From Paenibacillus pinihumi DSM 23905 = JCM 16419 (GTDB taxonomy: Bacteria > Bacillota > Bacilli > Paenibacillales > Paenibacillaceae), in NCBI RefSeq assembly GCF_000422505.1, contig NZ_KE383864.1:726381-790380 (forward strand): 64,000 nt of DNA, read 5' to 3'. Position numbers and translations under genes: made by a program. Positions 8,603 to 18,369 of the stretch are shown in pieces. The notes beneath the pieces are model-generated. The model was not told the DNA's origin, did not search any database, and saw nothing but the letters and a program-made list of their open reading frames with translations. Each line of letters starts with the position of its first letter. Position 1 is the first letter of the stretch.

Positions 8603-8632
8603 ACAAAAAAAGACTGCCCCAAAGGGCAGTCC
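8603..8632 (-). terminator. Intrinsic terminator after ftsZ
   Basis: GACTGCCC/GGGCAGTC hairpin followed on the minus strand by seven T. It lies about 50 bases beyond the ftsZ stop and marks the end of the dcw transcription unit. Confidence 0.93.
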
Positions 8633-8683
8633 CGGTAATCAGATAAGTGAAAGAATTAAAATGATTGCCTGTAAGAAGGGCAA

Positions 8684-9808
8684 TTAACGATCGGAGCGTG
8701 GACGGTTTCTCAGGAACGCAGGAATGTCCAGTTGGTCGCTTCCTGTATTGTTGCCGAACGGCTTCAGGTTGGAAGACGATGAAGAGGAAGAGCTTGGACG
8801 AGCCTCACCGCTCTCGGCCGGCTGGCCTGGCGTACGGCGAATTTGAGGAGGCGCTTTGTGTTCAAAGCCTGTAGCAATTACAGTTACTTTGAAGTCATCT
8901 TTAAGTTCCTCATCAATCATCGCACCAAAAATCATGTTCACTTCCGGATCGGATGCAGCCATGACGATCTCAGCAGCCTCATTGACCTCGTAAAGCGAAA
9001 GATTGGAGCCCCCGGTAATATTCATGATAACGCCCCTTGCGCCATCAATTGAAGTTTCCAGAAGCGGGCTCATGATCGCCTTGCGTGCAGCCTCGGCAGC
9101 ACGGTTCTCGCCTGTTGCGATTCCGATACCCATCAATGCAGAGCCGCGCTCTGTCATGATTGTTTTAACGTCCGCAAAGTCAAGGTTGATTAATCCCGGT
9201 ACAGCGATCAAGTCAGAGATACCTTGTACAGCCTGGCGAAGAACGTTATCCGCTGCCTTGAACGCCTCCAGCATCGGCGTCTTCTTATCGACGATCTCAA
9301 GCAAACGGTCGTTTGGAATAACAATCAGTGTATCGACCTTTTCCTTGAGCGCTTCGATACCCAGTTCAGCCTGGCTGCAGCGTTTACGTCCTTCGAACGT
9401 AAACGGACGTGTTACAACCCCTACTGTCAGCGCACCGCATTCGCGTGCAATTTCAGCAATAACCGGGGCTGCACCCGTTCCGGTACCGCCGCCCATACCG
9501 GCTGTAACGAAAACCATATCCGCACCTTTGAGGGTATTGGCAATCAGGTCCCTGGATTCTTCTCCCGCTTTCTTGCCGACCTCCGGGTTTGCTCCGGCGC
9601 CAAGTCCGCGGGTCAATTTATCGCCAATTTGAAGCTTATGCTCCGACTTAGCCAGATGCAAGGCTTGCGCATCTGTATTAACCGTTATAAATTCAACACC
9701 TTTTACACCGTTCTCAATCATTCGGTTTACTGCATTGCTGCCGCCGCCACCTACTCCGATGACTTTAATCTGCGCCAACTGCTCCAAATCGAAATCGAAT
9801 TCCAACAT
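8684..9808 (-). CDS. ftsZ: FtsZ, tubulin-like division GTPase
   Basis: Forms the Z-ring that organises the divisome. It has 374 residues. The nucleotide-binding elements are [12 protein letters not shown] (about 19-30), the tubulin signature [13 protein letters not shown] (about 107-119) and the [11 protein letters not shown] synergy-loop region. A short variable linker contains a run of serines. The conserved C-terminal peptide [12 protein letters not shown] binds FtsA/SepF. It starts at ATG behind GGGGGATAAG, 16 bases after ftsA. It is the last gene of the dcw cluster and is followed by a strong terminator. Confidence 0.98.
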   Translation of the reverse strand: MLEFDFDLEQLAQIKVIGVGGGGSNAVNRMIENGVKGVEFITVNTDAQALHLAKSEHKLQIGDKLTRGLGAGANPEVGKKAGEESRDLIANTLKGADMVFVTAGMGGGTGTGAAPVIAEIARECGALTVGVVTRPFTFEGRKRCSQAELGIEALKEKVDTLIVIPNDRLLEIVDKKTPMLEAFKAADNVLRQAVQGISDLIAVPGLINLDFADVKTIMTERGSALMGIGIATGENRAAEAARKAIMSPLLETSIDGARGVIMNITGGSNLSLYEVNEAAEIVMAASDPEVNMIFGAMIDEELKDDFKVTVIATGFEHKAPPQIRRTPGQPAESGEARPSSSSSSSSNLKPFGNNTGSDQLDIPAFLRNRPRSDR

Positions 9809-9824
9809 TTCTCTTATCCCCCGA

Positions 9825-11066
9825 TCAAATGAATTCGCTAAACATATTTTTTAACCGCTCAAACAGTCCGGGTTTGGAGGGCGCAGAAGGACTGGCTTTC
9901 CGATTGCTCGGTTTCTTCGGTGTTCCAGCAGGGCGGCTTCTCATATATTTGGAAACATATTGTATCATGCCGACTCCGCTCGTATAAGCCGGATCACGCA
10001 CGCCGATATAATCGGGAACCGCAATTCGAACCGAGGATTGGAGTTCAAGCTGTGCCAGCTGGAGAACGCCCGGCATGGATACCGCACCGCCAGTAAGCAC
10101 GTATCCCCCTACTTTATCACCGAAGCCAAGACGTTTAACCTCTTGAAGTGCCAAATGGAACACTTCCTGCATCCGCGGCTCGATAATATTGGCCAAGTCA
10201 ACCTGGGAGAACTCTTTTTCCACGTTGCTGCCCATTCTCATCACTTTAAAACGCTGATCATCGGCTGCATCGTCAATCATCGAACAGCCGTATTTCAGCT
10301 TGATCTTCTCCGCTTGCTCTGTCTGAGTGCGCAAGCCGTAAGAAATATCATTGGTCACATACTCTCCGCCAATAGGCAGCGTAGAGGTTGCAGCCAGATT
10401 GCCCTGCTCAAAAATGGCGAGTGTACAGGAGCCAGCACCGATATCAACAAGCACGGTTCCCATCGACTTCTCATCTTTGGTCAGAGCCATTTGACCCGAT
10501 GCCAGTGACATCAGAATGACGCCAGAAATCCGCAGCTCCGCTTTCTCTACGCAACGGATCAGGTTATGTATCGCTGTCTTTGCCCCGGTAATTACCGTGG
10601 CTTCAACTTCCAGGCGCACGCCAATCATACCGCGCGGGTCTGAAATGCCATCCAGTCCGTCTACCAGGAACTGCTTGGGAACGAGTCCGATAATTTCACG
10701 CTCCGGGGGTAAGGCTACTACCTTGGCCGCCTGTAGAACACGTTCGATATCATCTTCTCCGATTTCCCGATCCTCATTGGATACCGCTACTACACCATGA
10801 TTGGTCTGCAATCCGATATGGTTGCCCTGAATACCGATATAAACATCGGTTATTTGAATACCTACCATGCGTTCCGCGTGATCCACAGCATTACGGATGG
10901 ATTGCACGGTCTGGTCAATATCTACTATTGCTCCTTTGCGAATACCCTCCGAGTCGGCAGATCCAACTCCAATAATATTAATGGCTCCGTTCGTTACTTC
11001 ACCAATAATAGCACGAACTTTGGATGTACCGATGTCCAAACTGACGATAATGTCGTTGCTGCTCAA
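9825..11066 (-). CDS. ftsA: FtsA, actin-like Z-ring anchor
   Basis: Actin-family ATPase that tethers FtsZ to the membrane. Phosphate-1 motif [16 protein letters not shown] at the N-terminus, phosphate-2 [15 protein letters not shown], adenosine motif [13 protein letters not shown], and a C-terminal amphipathic helix [14 protein letters not shown] after a Ser/Pro/Lys-rich linker. An upstream TTG at 11087 would start the frame before the ribosome site. GGAGG followed nine bases later by TTG at 11066 gives [13 protein letters not shown] (413 residues), matching family starts. The ylxW/ylxX/sbp genes that precede ftsA in B. subtilis are absent; instead there is a 286-bp gap with a sigma-H-like promoter. 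Confidence 0.96.
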   Translation of the reverse strand: MSSNDIIVSLDIGTSKVRAIIGEVTNGAINIIGVGSADSEGIRKGAIVDIDQTVQSIRNAVDHAERMVGIQITDVYIGIQGNHIGLQTNHGVVAVSNEDREIGEDDIERVLQAAKVVALPPEREIIGLVPKQFLVDGLDGISDPRGMIGVRLEVEATVITGAKTAIHNLIRCVEKAELRISGVILMSLASGQMALTKDEKSMGTVLVDIGAGSCTLAIFEQGNLAATSTLPIGGEYVTNDISYGLRTQTEQAEKIKLKYGCSMIDDAADDQRFKVMRMGSNVEKEFSQVDLANIIEPRMQEVFHLALQEVKRLGFGDKVGGYVLTGGAVSMPGVLQLAQLELQSSVRIAVPDYIGVRDPAYTSGVGMIQYVSKYMRSRPAGTPKKPSNRKASPSAPSKPGLFERLKNMFSEFI

Positions 11067-11127
11067 CCCGTGGCACCTCCGTTTCAACAGAAATAAGTTA
11101 GGTTGGGACTAACACACTGTTCTACAT

Positions 11128-11152
11128 ATTCAACGTACTTTATATTATCCCT
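11128..11152 (-). promoter_or_regulatory. Candidate sigma-H promoter of ftsA-ftsZ
   Basis: On the minus strand, AGGGATA (complement of 11146-11152) is followed after 14 bases by GAAT (complement of 11128-11131). This is close to the sigma-H pattern AGGAWWT-N12-14-GAAT. A sigma-H promoter before ftsAZ is established in B. subtilis, where it supports asymmetric division. No convincing sigma-A pair was found here. A nearby inverted repeat (ACCTGCC/GGCAGGT, about 11185-11222) lies just upstream. Confidence 0.5.
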
Positions 11153-11352
11153 CTTTTTTCTACAACATTTTTCATCTACAAAGACCTGCCAATTTACGGT
11201 AAGCACCGCAGGCGGCAGGTTTGAGGAAGACAAATTTGCTTCATCCTTAATGCAAAACCGCAATTGTGCTGCCATTGGCATTGTTGCCGGGTAAAACCGT
11301 CCGTTAAAAAATAGGTGAAATCCCATAAATAAAATTCTACCATTCTTTAAAG

Positions 11353-12126
11353 CTATTGAGTAGTCTCTTTTTCATTAGAATCTTCACTTTCTAGAAAGTC
11401 CGACTGGTATTCCGAGTACGTATCAGCCAGCAGCATCGTCACTTTGCCCGGCGCCTGCTGCTCAATAACAGCAACAAGCCTTGGCGCCTTCTCCTTGAGC
11501 AGGGAAATGGCTGTAATGACTTCGAACTGGGTACGCGTGTAAATCTTGATCCGGTCGGGGTAGGAAGCCGAAGGAATCGGTATAATCTCTGAGAAATCTC
11601 CAATAATGGAAGGCGGCAGTTCAGCCAGCACCTTGGTCAGTTTGACCTTATTGGGGTCCTTGGCCGGCCACTTCGCAAGCACAGGCTTGTCCACGACAAA
11701 ATCCCTCCCGTGCATTGACAGGGTTGTCCCGTTAGAAAGCAGCGCCGTGATTTCTCCCTGCGGTGACAGTTCATACCCCACAGAAGGAAATTCTTCGACT
11801 TGAATGTGAACATCGCCCGGGAAATTCTTCGTGACAGTCGCTTTTTTCACGGAACTTAATTTTTCAATTCTTGATTCCACAGTGTTGGAGGATGTGCCGA
11901 AGAAAGCATCACCCACGGCAATCCCTGAAGCCTCCTCCACCTCGACAGCTCCGATATACTGCTGACCGGATATCGTAATGGCCGATATTTTGCTGACCGA
12001 GGAGTTGAAAAACAGGATCGCCAGCAAAACCGCAAACAGCAGAAAGAGAATAATCAACAGCTTCCGGTTGCCCTTCTTCTTCGGTTCGGGCTCTTTGAGT
12101 ACCGGCATAAATTGCGTTTGTTCCAT
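11353..12126 (-). CDS. divIB: DivIB/FtsQ division protein
   Basis: Bitopic divisome protein of the FtsQ-DivIC-FtsL subcomplex. It has 257 residues: a basic cytosolic N-terminus (EPKKKGNRK), one transmembrane segment (about 23-43), then an extracytoplasmic POTRA-type domain (ISAITISGQQYIGAVEVEEASGI) and a beta domain with VTKNFPGDVHIQVEEFP. The C-terminus is short and acidic. The start ATG lies behind GAGGAGG. It is separated by 176 bases from murA upstream, where a hairpin (CCGGTTCCTC/GAGGGACCGG, about 12257-12281) occurs. Confidence 0.92.
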   Translation of the reverse strand: MEQTQFMPVLKEPEPKKKGNRKLLIILFLLFAVLLAILFFNSSVSKISAITISGQQYIGAVEVEEASGIAVGDAFFGTSSNTVESRIEKLSSVKKATVTKNFPGDVHIQVEEFPSVGYELSPQGEITALLSNGTTLSMHGRDFVVDKPVLAKWPAKDPNKVKLTKVLAELPPSIIGDFSEIIPIPSASYPDRIKIYTRTQFEVITAISLLKEKAPRLVAVIEQQAPGKVTMLLADTYSEYQSDFLESEDSNEKETTQ

Positions 12127-12302
12127 AGCTTTCCTCCTCTTCTGGCCAAAATAAAGCGGTATTTCGGTAAAGGCAGGCGGTCATGCTTGCATCGTTTGAA
12201 AAACTGACTCGTTCCCGGCATAAATACGGGGATTTTGTAATAGGGTAAAATATCCGGTCCCTCGCGTGGAGGAACCGGCTGCTCAACAAATGGAAAAGCC
12301 TT

Positions 12303-13586
12303 TCAGCCCGATATGACCTGATTATTAGAGACCGCTGCAAAGCGCGTAATCCGCGCGCCGAGCTGGCGGAACATCTCTTCAATTTGATCGTACCCGCGAT
12401 CGATATGATGTACATTTTCCACGACCGTCTTGCCTTTGGCAGCAAGGCCGGCAATGACCAGCGCTGCTCCCGCACGCAAATCCGTCGCTTCCACAGTCGC
12501 GCCATACAGCCTGCGAACCCCGCGGATAACCGCCGAATTGTAATCGACCCGGATATCCGCCCCCATTCTGGAGAGCTCATCCACGTGCTTGAAGCGCCCT
12601 TCAAAGATTGTCTCCTTCATGACGCTGATACCGTCGGATAGCGCAAGCAGCACCATGACCTGGGACTGGAGATCCGTAGGAAAAGCCGGATATGGCGCTG
12701 TGACAATTCTCTCTACTGCGCCCGGTCTGCCCGGGCAGCCAACCTTTATTATATCACCGTCAACTGCCACTTGAACACCTGAGCGCCTTAATACATGAAT
12801 GAGTGATATGAGATGGTCCGGATTCGTATTTTGCAGGGTAACCTGCCCGCCCGTAGCAGCCGCCGCCACCATGACCGTCCCGGTCACAATCCGGTCAGGA
12901 ATGACTTTATAGCGGCATGGAACAAGAGATTCGACACCCTCTATCGTAATCGTATCCGTCCCGGCCCCCATGACCTTGGCGCCCATCTGATTCAGAAAAT
13001 GCTGAAGATCCTGAATTTCCGGCTCTCGTGCAGCATTGGATATCCTTGTTGTCCCTTCAGCCAGCACGGCTGCCATCATCAGGTTCTCGGTCGCTCCGAC
13101 ACTCGGGAAATCCAGATGAATATCTGTTCCCTTCAAACCTTCTGTACGGCATACCATACGATTCCCAAACTCCTCGATCTCTGCCCCGAGCGCCTTGAGG
13201 CCTCTAAGGTGGATATCGATTTTGCGTTCCCCGATAGCACATCCGCCCGGCTGGTACAACTGCACCTCGCCGAACCTGGACAGCAGCGGTCCCATCAGAA
13301 AAATCGAGGAACGCATCTGCCGCATAAGCTCCTCCGGAATATGGACGGAATGAAGTGCAGATGTATCCAGCACAACCGTCTGGCCATTGTGTTCAGCCCG
13401 GCAGCCAAGCTCGCGTAAAATGTCAAGCATTACCTCAATGTCCCGCAGCTTCGGCACATGGTCAATAATGACCGTGCCTTCGACCAGCATGCTGGCAGCT
13501 AAAATCGGCAATGCGGCATTTTTTGCTCCTTGGATAACAATGGTTCCTGAGAGAGGTTTCCCGCCTTCAATCACCAATTTGTCCAA
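12303..13586 (-). CDS. murA: UDP-N-acetylglucosamine 1-carboxyvinyltransferase MurA
   Basis: First committed step of peptidoglycan synthesis: transfers enolpyruvate from PEP to UDP-GlcNAc in the cytoplasm. It has 427 residues. The N-terminal IQGAKNAALPILAASML carries the UDP-GlcNAc-binding Lys-Asn pair. The catalytic cysteine is in QPGGCAIGERKIDIHL, so the enzyme should be fosfomycin-sensitive. The start is TTG, with GGAGGTG six bases upstream. Position between murB and divIB is unusual relative to E. coli but occurs in Bacillales (murAA elsewhere is common). It lies 15 bases after murB. Confidence 0.96.
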   Translation of the reverse strand: MDKLVIEGGKPLSGTIVIQGAKNAALPILAASMLVEGTVIIDHVPKLRDIEVMLDILRELGCRAEHNGQTVVLDTSALHSVHIPEELMRQMRSSIFLMGPLLSRFGEVQLYQPGGCAIGERKIDIHLRGLKALGAEIEEFGNRMVCRTEGLKGTDIHLDFPSVGATENLMMAAVLAEGTTRISNAAREPEIQDLQHFLNQMGAKVMGAGTDTITIEGVESLVPCRYKVIPDRIVTGTVMVAAAATGGQVTLQNTNPDHLISLIHVLRRSGVQVAVDGDIIKVGCPGRPGAVERIVTAPYPAFPTDLQSQVMVLLALSDGISVMKETIFEGRFKHVDELSRMGADIRVDYNSAVIRGVRRLYGATVEATDLRAGAALVIAGLAAKGKTVVENVHHIDRGYDQIEEMFRQLGARITRFAAVSNNQVISG

Positions 13587-13601
13587 TGTATCACCTCCGA
13601 T

Positions 13602-14507
13602 TTACCGCTCACCCACCGCCAATACTTCGGGTATCAAGTCAATTCCGCTGTCTTCCTTGACTTTACGCTGGATATTGGCCATGAGGGAAAGAACGTCTTC
13701 AGCCGTCGCTTGGCCGGTATTGACAATGAAATTGGCATGCATCGTAGATACCTCTGCCCCGCCGCAGCGTAAGCCTTTAAGTCCTGATGCCTCGATCAGG
13801 CGGGCGGCATAATCGCCGGGCGGATTGCGGAATACACTGCCTGCACAGGCCATTTGCAGCGGTTGTGTCAGCAGCCGGCGTTTTTTGTTGGCAGACATCG
13901 CTTCCGAAATCTGTGCCTTTTCGCCTCTCGCAAGCTGGAATGTGGCATTGACCACGATGCCCTTAAGCTGATGCAATACGGAATGCCGGTAGGTAAATTC
14001 CATGTCCTCCAGCCCGTACCGGACCAATTCACCTGTCTCCAGTACAATCTCGGCTGATTTGAATATTCGTGAAACATCCGATCCGAGAGCTCCGGCATTC
14101 ATATAGACGGCCCCGCCGACTGAACCCGGTATGCCTCCGGCAAACTCCAATCCGGTCAGTCCCTCTTTACCCGCCATGACAGACAGCTTGATAAAGGAAT
14201 AGGAGGCGCCTGCCTCTACCAGATCCTGATCAAAACGAACATAATTCATCCCGTCACCCAGACGAAGGACTGCGCCGCGTATTCCTTTATCGCTGACCAG
14301 CAGATTGGAACCACGGCCCAGATTGGTCCATGGCACTTTATGTTTATGAATGAGGCGGATGACGTCTGCCAGCTCTTCTTTGCTTGCGGGAGTAATCAGA
14401 ACATCCGCCGGACCTCCGATTTTCCAGGTTGTATATTCGGCCAACGGTTCGTTAAGCCTGATCTCGCAGGCGGTTGACTGCTTCAATTCATCAATAAAAT
14501 GTCGCAT
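13602..14507 (-). CDS. murB: UDP-N-acetylenolpyruvoylglucosamine reductase MurB
   Basis: FAD/NADPH enzyme that reduces the MurA product to UDP-MurNAc. It has 301 residues. FAD-binding motif TNLGRGSNLLVSDKGIRG, and GLEFAGGIPGSVGGAVYMNAGA in the middle. The catalytic serine is in CAGSVFRNPPGDYAARLIEASGL, typical of type II (Gram-positive) MurB. It starts at ATG after AAGGAGG. It lies downstream of murG, separated by 153 bases carrying three successive hairpins. Confidence 0.96.
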   Translation of the reverse strand: MRHFIDELKQSTACEIRLNEPLAEYTTWKIGGPADVLITPASKEELADVIRLIHKHKVPWTNLGRGSNLLVSDKGIRGAVLRLGDGMNYVRFDQDLVEAGASYSFIKLSVMAGKEGLTGLEFAGGIPGSVGGAVYMNAGALGSDVSRIFKSAEIVLETGELVRYGLEDMEFTYRHSVLHQLKGIVVNATFQLARGEKAQISEAMSANKKRRLLTQPLQMACAGSVFRNPPGDYAARLIEASGLKGLRCGGAEVSTMHANFIVNTGQATAEDVLSLMANIQRKVKEDSGIDLIPEVLAVGER

Positions 14508-14617
14508 TGCTGGACCTCCTTCGTGCTGTTATAAGGAATTGCCTGTTTCAAGTATCGGATTTGACAATCGCTTACGCCTAGGGAAGCGATCACGATTATA
14601 AAGTATCTTATGCCCTC

Positions 14618-14685
14618 CGGGAGGGGAGTGTGACAAAGGCCCATACGGGCTAAAGGGCGGCTAATTTCGGCCGCCCATTCGTTTC
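14618..14685 (-). other. Cluster of three hairpins between murG and murB
   Basis: On the minus strand: GGGCGGC/GCCGCCC with the murG stop codon in its loop region, followed by TTT; then GCCC/GGGC followed by CTTTG; then CCCTCC/GGAGGG. These could partly terminate or process the dcw mRNA between the two genes. No well-formed promoter for murB was recognised after them. Confidence 0.55.
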
Positions 14686-15761
14686 AGCTCGGTTACAATC
14701 AGGTTTGCCGATTCCGGCTTGCCAAGTGTAAGCGCCGCTTCCCTCATCGAAGCAAGACGCTGCGGAGAAGTAACAATAGACGTAATTCTTCGGAACAGAT
14801 CGTCTCCATTCAGCTCTCTCTCCAGCACCATCTCAGCCGCGCCTGCAACCTCCAGACTGCGGGCATTGGGCTCCTGGTGATTGTTCGTTACGTTAGGGGA
14901 TGGAATAAGAATGGAAGGAATGCCAAGCGCAGTAATTTCAGCCAGCGAGGACGCCCCCGAGCGGCTGACGACCAGCGATGATGCCGCCAGTACCTGCGCC
15001 ATATTATGAATATAGGGAAGAACCTGCAAGTTGGGAGGAATATCTCCCCCGGAGATGCGCTGTTTGGCCTGCTCATAATAGCTTTCGCCTGTAACAAAGA
15101 CAAACTGGGCCTCCGGCAGACCGGACAGCTTCGGAAGCATCTGGAATACCGCTTCATTGACAGCCTTCGCTCCGCGGCTCCCGCCTACAATCAGCACGAT
15201 CTTGCGGTCTTCGGCCAGGCCAAGCGAGGAGAAACCTTTACTGCGGTCAGCCTGGACAACCTGTGAAGCACAAGGGTTGCCGGTGTACAAGACATGCTTC
15301 CCGCCAAAATGGTCGGCTGAAGATTCAAAGCTAACCGCCACGGTTTCTGCATAGCGGCTTAAAAACTTGTTTGTCAAACCCGGAATGACATTCTGCTCAT
15401 GAATCAGGGTCGGAATGCCAAGCTTCGCTGCGGCGTATACGACAGGGCCGCATACATAGCCGCCTGTGCCGACGACCGCATCAGGCTTGAAGCTGCGCAG
15501 CAACTGCTTGGAGCGGTTCACCGCCTTGAGGAAGCGGATGACCGTCTTGATGTTGTCGATGGACAGCTTGCGTTTGAACCCCGTAATATCCACAGCTTCA
15601 AAAGGGATATTTTCCGCCGGCACGATCCGGGACTCCAGACCTCTTGTTGTGCCGATATACAGGAGAGAAGTTTCGGGTATTTCCTGCCGGACTTGTTTTC
15701 CGACGGCCAGAGCAGGATAAATATGGCCGCCCGTGCCGCCGCCGGTCAGTACGATTCGCAT
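14661..15761 (-). CDS. murG: MurG, lipid II synthase (GlcNAc transferase)
   Basis: Peripheral membrane glycosyltransferase that adds GlcNAc to lipid I, making lipid II. It has 366 residues in two Rossmann-like domains. N-terminal glycine-rich TGGGTGGHIYPALA, then PDAVVGTGGYVCGPVV, LIHEQNVIPGLTNKFL, and the C-terminal sugar-nucleotide site with VVSRSGASSLAEITALGIPSILIPSP. It starts at ATG behind GAGGTGATGC, seven bases after spoVE. The stop codon sits inside a GC-rich hairpin. Confidence 0.97.
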   Translation of the reverse strand: MRIVLTGGGTGGHIYPALAVGKQVRQEIPETSLLYIGTTRGLESRIVPAENIPFEAVDITGFKRKLSIDNIKTVIRFLKAVNRSKQLLRSFKPDAVVGTGGYVCGPVVYAAAKLGIPTLIHEQNVIPGLTNKFLSRYAETVAVSFESSADHFGGKHVLYTGNPCASQVVQADRSKGFSSLGLAEDRKIVLIVGGSRGAKAVNEAVFQMLPKLSGLPEAQFVFVTGESYYEQAKQRISGGDIPPNLQVLPYIHNMAQVLAASSLVVSRSGASSLAEITALGIPSILIPSPNVTNNHQEPNARSLEVAGAAEMVLERELNGDDLFRRITSIVTSPQRLASMREAALTLGKPESANLIVTELKRMGGRN

Positions 15762-15768
15762 GGATGCA

Positions 15769-16866
15769 TCACCTCGAATAGCGGGATATATTAAGTAATA
15801 TGCCTAGCGCTGTCAGCAGGAGCGTCAAGGACGATCCGCCGTAACTGACAAGCGGAAGCGTGATGCCGGTAACCGGAAACATCCCGATTACGACACCGAT
15901 ATTGATTAACACCTGAACCGCAATAATGCCGGTAATGCCGACTGCCAGTAGGCTGCCGAATGAATCAGGCGCGGTAATAGCTGCTCTAATGCCGCGCCAA
16001 ACCAGCACCAGAAACAGCAATATAATTGTCATTCCGCCGATAAAGCCCAGCTCCTCGGCCAGAATGGAAAAAATAAAATCAGTTTGCGGCTCCGGCAGAT
16101 AATTATACTTTTGCCGGCTCATGCCAAGTCCAAGTCCGACCAGCCCTCCCGGGCCAATCGCATACAAGGATTGTATTGACTGATATCCTGCGCCCAGCGG
16201 GTCCTGCCACGGATCAAGAAAGGCGGTAATCCGCTGCAGCCTGTACGGCGCGGCAAGCACAAGACCAACGAGTCCGGCAACGCCAAGCAGGGCGAGCGAG
16301 CCCAAATGGGCAAGCCGGGCGCCGGCCGTGAAGATTACCAGCAGTGACGCGCCAACCATAACCGTACCCGTTCCAAGATCCGGCTGAAGCATAATAAGGC
16401 CGAAGGCAGCCCCCATAATGGAGAGCGGTGGCAGCAGCCCCTTCGCAAATGTCGTAATCTGGCCCTGCCTGTCCGCCAGCATCTTGGATAAGAAGATGAC
16501 CATGGCGAGCTTCATAAATTCGGACGGCTGAATGCCAAAGGAGCTGATGCCAAGCCAGCTTCGCGCTCCACCGCGAACAACACCGATTCCAGGAATGAGT
16601 ACGAGCACAAGCAAACCGAAGCAAATAAGCAGTCCCGGCTTGGAAATCTTGCGCCATACCCAGTAATCGGTATTCATCGTCAGGAACATCGCGCCTACAC
16701 CCAGCAGGGCAAACAGCATTTGCCTCTTCAAGTAGTAAAAGGAGTCACCGAATTCATTAAAGCTCAGCACAGCGCTGGCGCTGTATACCATGATAAGGCC
16801 GATCGTCAGTATGAGCAAAATAGAGACGATTAGCCATATATCTGGTGCGGATCTTGACTTGGCCAT
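15769..16866 (-). CDS. spoVE: SpoVE/FtsW-family SEDS glycosyltransferase
   Basis: Polytopic SEDS protein that polymerises lipid II with a partner class B PBP. It has 365 residues with about ten membrane segments. Diagnostic stretches: LIMVYSASAV, GARSWLGISSFGIQPSEFMKL, MLQPDLGTG, LYAIGPGGLVGLGLGMSRQK, LPEPQTDFIFSILAEELGF and the C-terminal LPLVSYGGSS. Closeness to B. subtilis SpoVE and location between murD and murG favour SpoVE, working with SpoVD in spore cortex synthesis, although with no other FtsW in the window a vegetative role cannot be excluded. ATG at 16866 (MAKSRS) behind AAAGGGTG is preferred to TTG at 16878. Confidence 0.92.
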   Translation of the reverse strand: MAKSRSAPDIWLIVSILLILTIGLIMVYSASAVLSFNEFGDSFYYLKRQMLFALLGVGAMFLTMNTDYWVWRKISKPGLLICFGLLVLVLIPGIGVVRGGARSWLGISSFGIQPSEFMKLAMVIFLSKMLADRQGQITTFAKGLLPPLSIMGAAFGLIMLQPDLGTGTVMVGASLLVIFTAGARLAHLGSLALLGVAGLVGLVLAAPYRLQRITAFLDPWQDPLGAGYQSIQSLYAIGPGGLVGLGLGMSRQKYNYLPEPQTDFIFSILAEELGFIGGMTIILLFLVLVWRGIRAAITAPDSFGSLLAVGITGIIAVQVLINIGVVIGMFPVTGITLPLVSYGGSSLTLLLTALGILLNISRYSR

Positions 16867-16912
16867 ACACTTCAACACCCTTTGCGTGAGAAAGTAGGGA
16901 CTTGCCCCCTAC

Positions 16913-18343
16913 TTACAAGGTATGCGCCGAATCTTTAAAAATGCGCCCGCGCTGTTCATAGGAAGCAAACATGTCCCAGCTCGCACACGCAGGAGAAAGC
17001 AATACAGTATCTCCCGGCTCTGCAATTGCGGCGGCGCGGCTGACTGCGGCGCGGAGCGTATCATCGGCTACCTCTTCAGGTTCGACGATAATAACGCTTG
17101 CTAAACCTGCCAGTTCCGCGACACGGGCCAGCTTCTCGCGCGTCTGTCCCAGAACGACCAGCCCCTTTACCCGCTTTTGGAAAAGCGGCAGCAGCTCCAT
17201 GTAATCCGAGCCGCGGTCGAGGCCTCCTGCAATCAGTATAATTCCTCCCTGCAGCGATCCAACGGACATTGTCGTCGCAGTCGGGTTCGTAGCCTTGGAA
17301 TCGTTGTAAAAGGTGATGCCGTTTTTGGTACAGACCAGTTCCAGCCGGTGCTCTACGCTGCGAAACTCACGCAGCGGGCGGGAGAGCTTTTCTACAGAAG
17401 CTCCGGCAGCCAGAGATGCTGCGACTGCTGCAAGCGCATTTGCCGCATTGTGCCGTCCCGGAATGCCAAGTTCGCTCACCGGCACAAGCTCATGCACCAC
17501 GCCTTCACTGTCCCTGTATACGACTTTCCGTTCTGCATCCCCCGCTTCCCCGGCATCAGCCGGATAAGGCGGTTCAATGTAAGCCCCGCCCTGTTCCAGG
17601 CGTTGTGTCAATGAGAATGGAAGCAGCTTCGCCTTCACCCCTGCCGCGAGCTCACGGCAAATCGGATCATCCCAATTGAGCACTGCCGTATCTTCCGGCG
17701 TCATATTGGAGAACAGCTTCGCCTTGGAGGCAACATAGTCCTCCATGCTTCCATGATAATCCAGATGAGTCTCAGCCAGATTGAGCAGCACTGCGACCTT
17801 CGGCCTGAACGAGCCTGTTCCTTTCAGCTGAAAACTGCTCAATTCGGCCACAATCCACTGGCTCGCTTCCGCTCGTGTAGCCGCTTCACAGAGCGGCGTG
17901 CCGATATTGCCGGCTACAATCGGCGACAGTCCCGCCGCCTGCAAAAGCTCACCGATCCAGGTTGTGGTCGTCGTCTTGCCGTTGGAGCCTGTAATCCCGA
18001 TCATCGGAGCAGGAGACAGCGCATAAGCCACCTCCACCTCAGTCACAACCTCAATTCCCAGATTAAGCGCCTGCTGAACAGGCGGAGCCTGATAAGGAAT
18101 CCCCGGGTTCTTGACGACAAGCGCTGTGGCTTCTGTTATTAGATCATCCGGGTGGCTGCCGCAGATGACGGCAATGCCTGCCGCCTCCAGCTCGCCTGCT
18201 TCCGGACACTGTTCACGTGTTTTTTTATCGTTTACGACCACCTTGGCTCCCAGTGCGTGAAACACTTTCGCCGCGCTGACGCCGCTTTTGGCCAAACCGA
18301 GGACAACGACCTGCTGTCCGCGGTATAGACTCGGATGATTCAT
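16913..18343 (-). CDS. murD: UDP-N-acetylmuramoyl-L-alanine:D-glutamate ligase MurD
   Basis: ATP-dependent ligase that adds D-glutamate to UDP-MurNAc-L-Ala. It has 476 residues. N-terminal Rossmann domain VVVLGLAKSGVSAAKV, central ATPase loop GITGSNGKTTTTTW, then ELSSFQL, LAETHLDYHGSMEDYVASKAKLF, and C-terminal FYNDSKATNPTATTMSV. It starts at ATG behind AGGGG. A strong hairpin (18370-18410) stands between it and mraY upstream. Confidence 0.97.
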   Translation of the reverse strand: MNHPSLYRGQQVVVLGLAKSGVSAAKVFHALGAKVVVNDKKTREQCPEAGELEAAGIAVICGSHPDDLITEATALVVKNPGIPYQAPPVQQALNLGIEVVTEVEVAYALSPAPMIGITGSNGKTTTTTWIGELLQAAGLSPIVAGNIGTPLCEAATRAEASQWIVAELSSFQLKGTGSFRPKVAVLLNLAETHLDYHGSMEDYVASKAKLFSNMTPEDTAVLNWDDPICRELAAGVKAKLLPFSLTQRLEQGGAYIEPPYPADAGEAGDAERKVVYRDSEGVVHELVPVSELGIPGRHNAANALAAVAASLAAGASVEKLSRPLREFRSVEHRLELVCTKNGITFYNDSKATNPTATTMSVGSLQGGIILIAGGLDRGSDYMELLPLFQKRVKGLVVLGQTREKLARVAELAGLASVIIVEPEEVADDTLRAAVSRAAAIAEPGDTVLLSPACASWDMFASYEQRGRIFKDSAHTL

Positions 18344-18369
18344 CTTATTCGCAACCCCTTACCTGTTAA

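Noticed and set aside
11084-11326. 80-codon minus-strand frame in the ftsA upstream gap
   Set aside because: Covers the sigma-H-like promoter and the ftsA ribosome site, has no family pattern and no good start signal.
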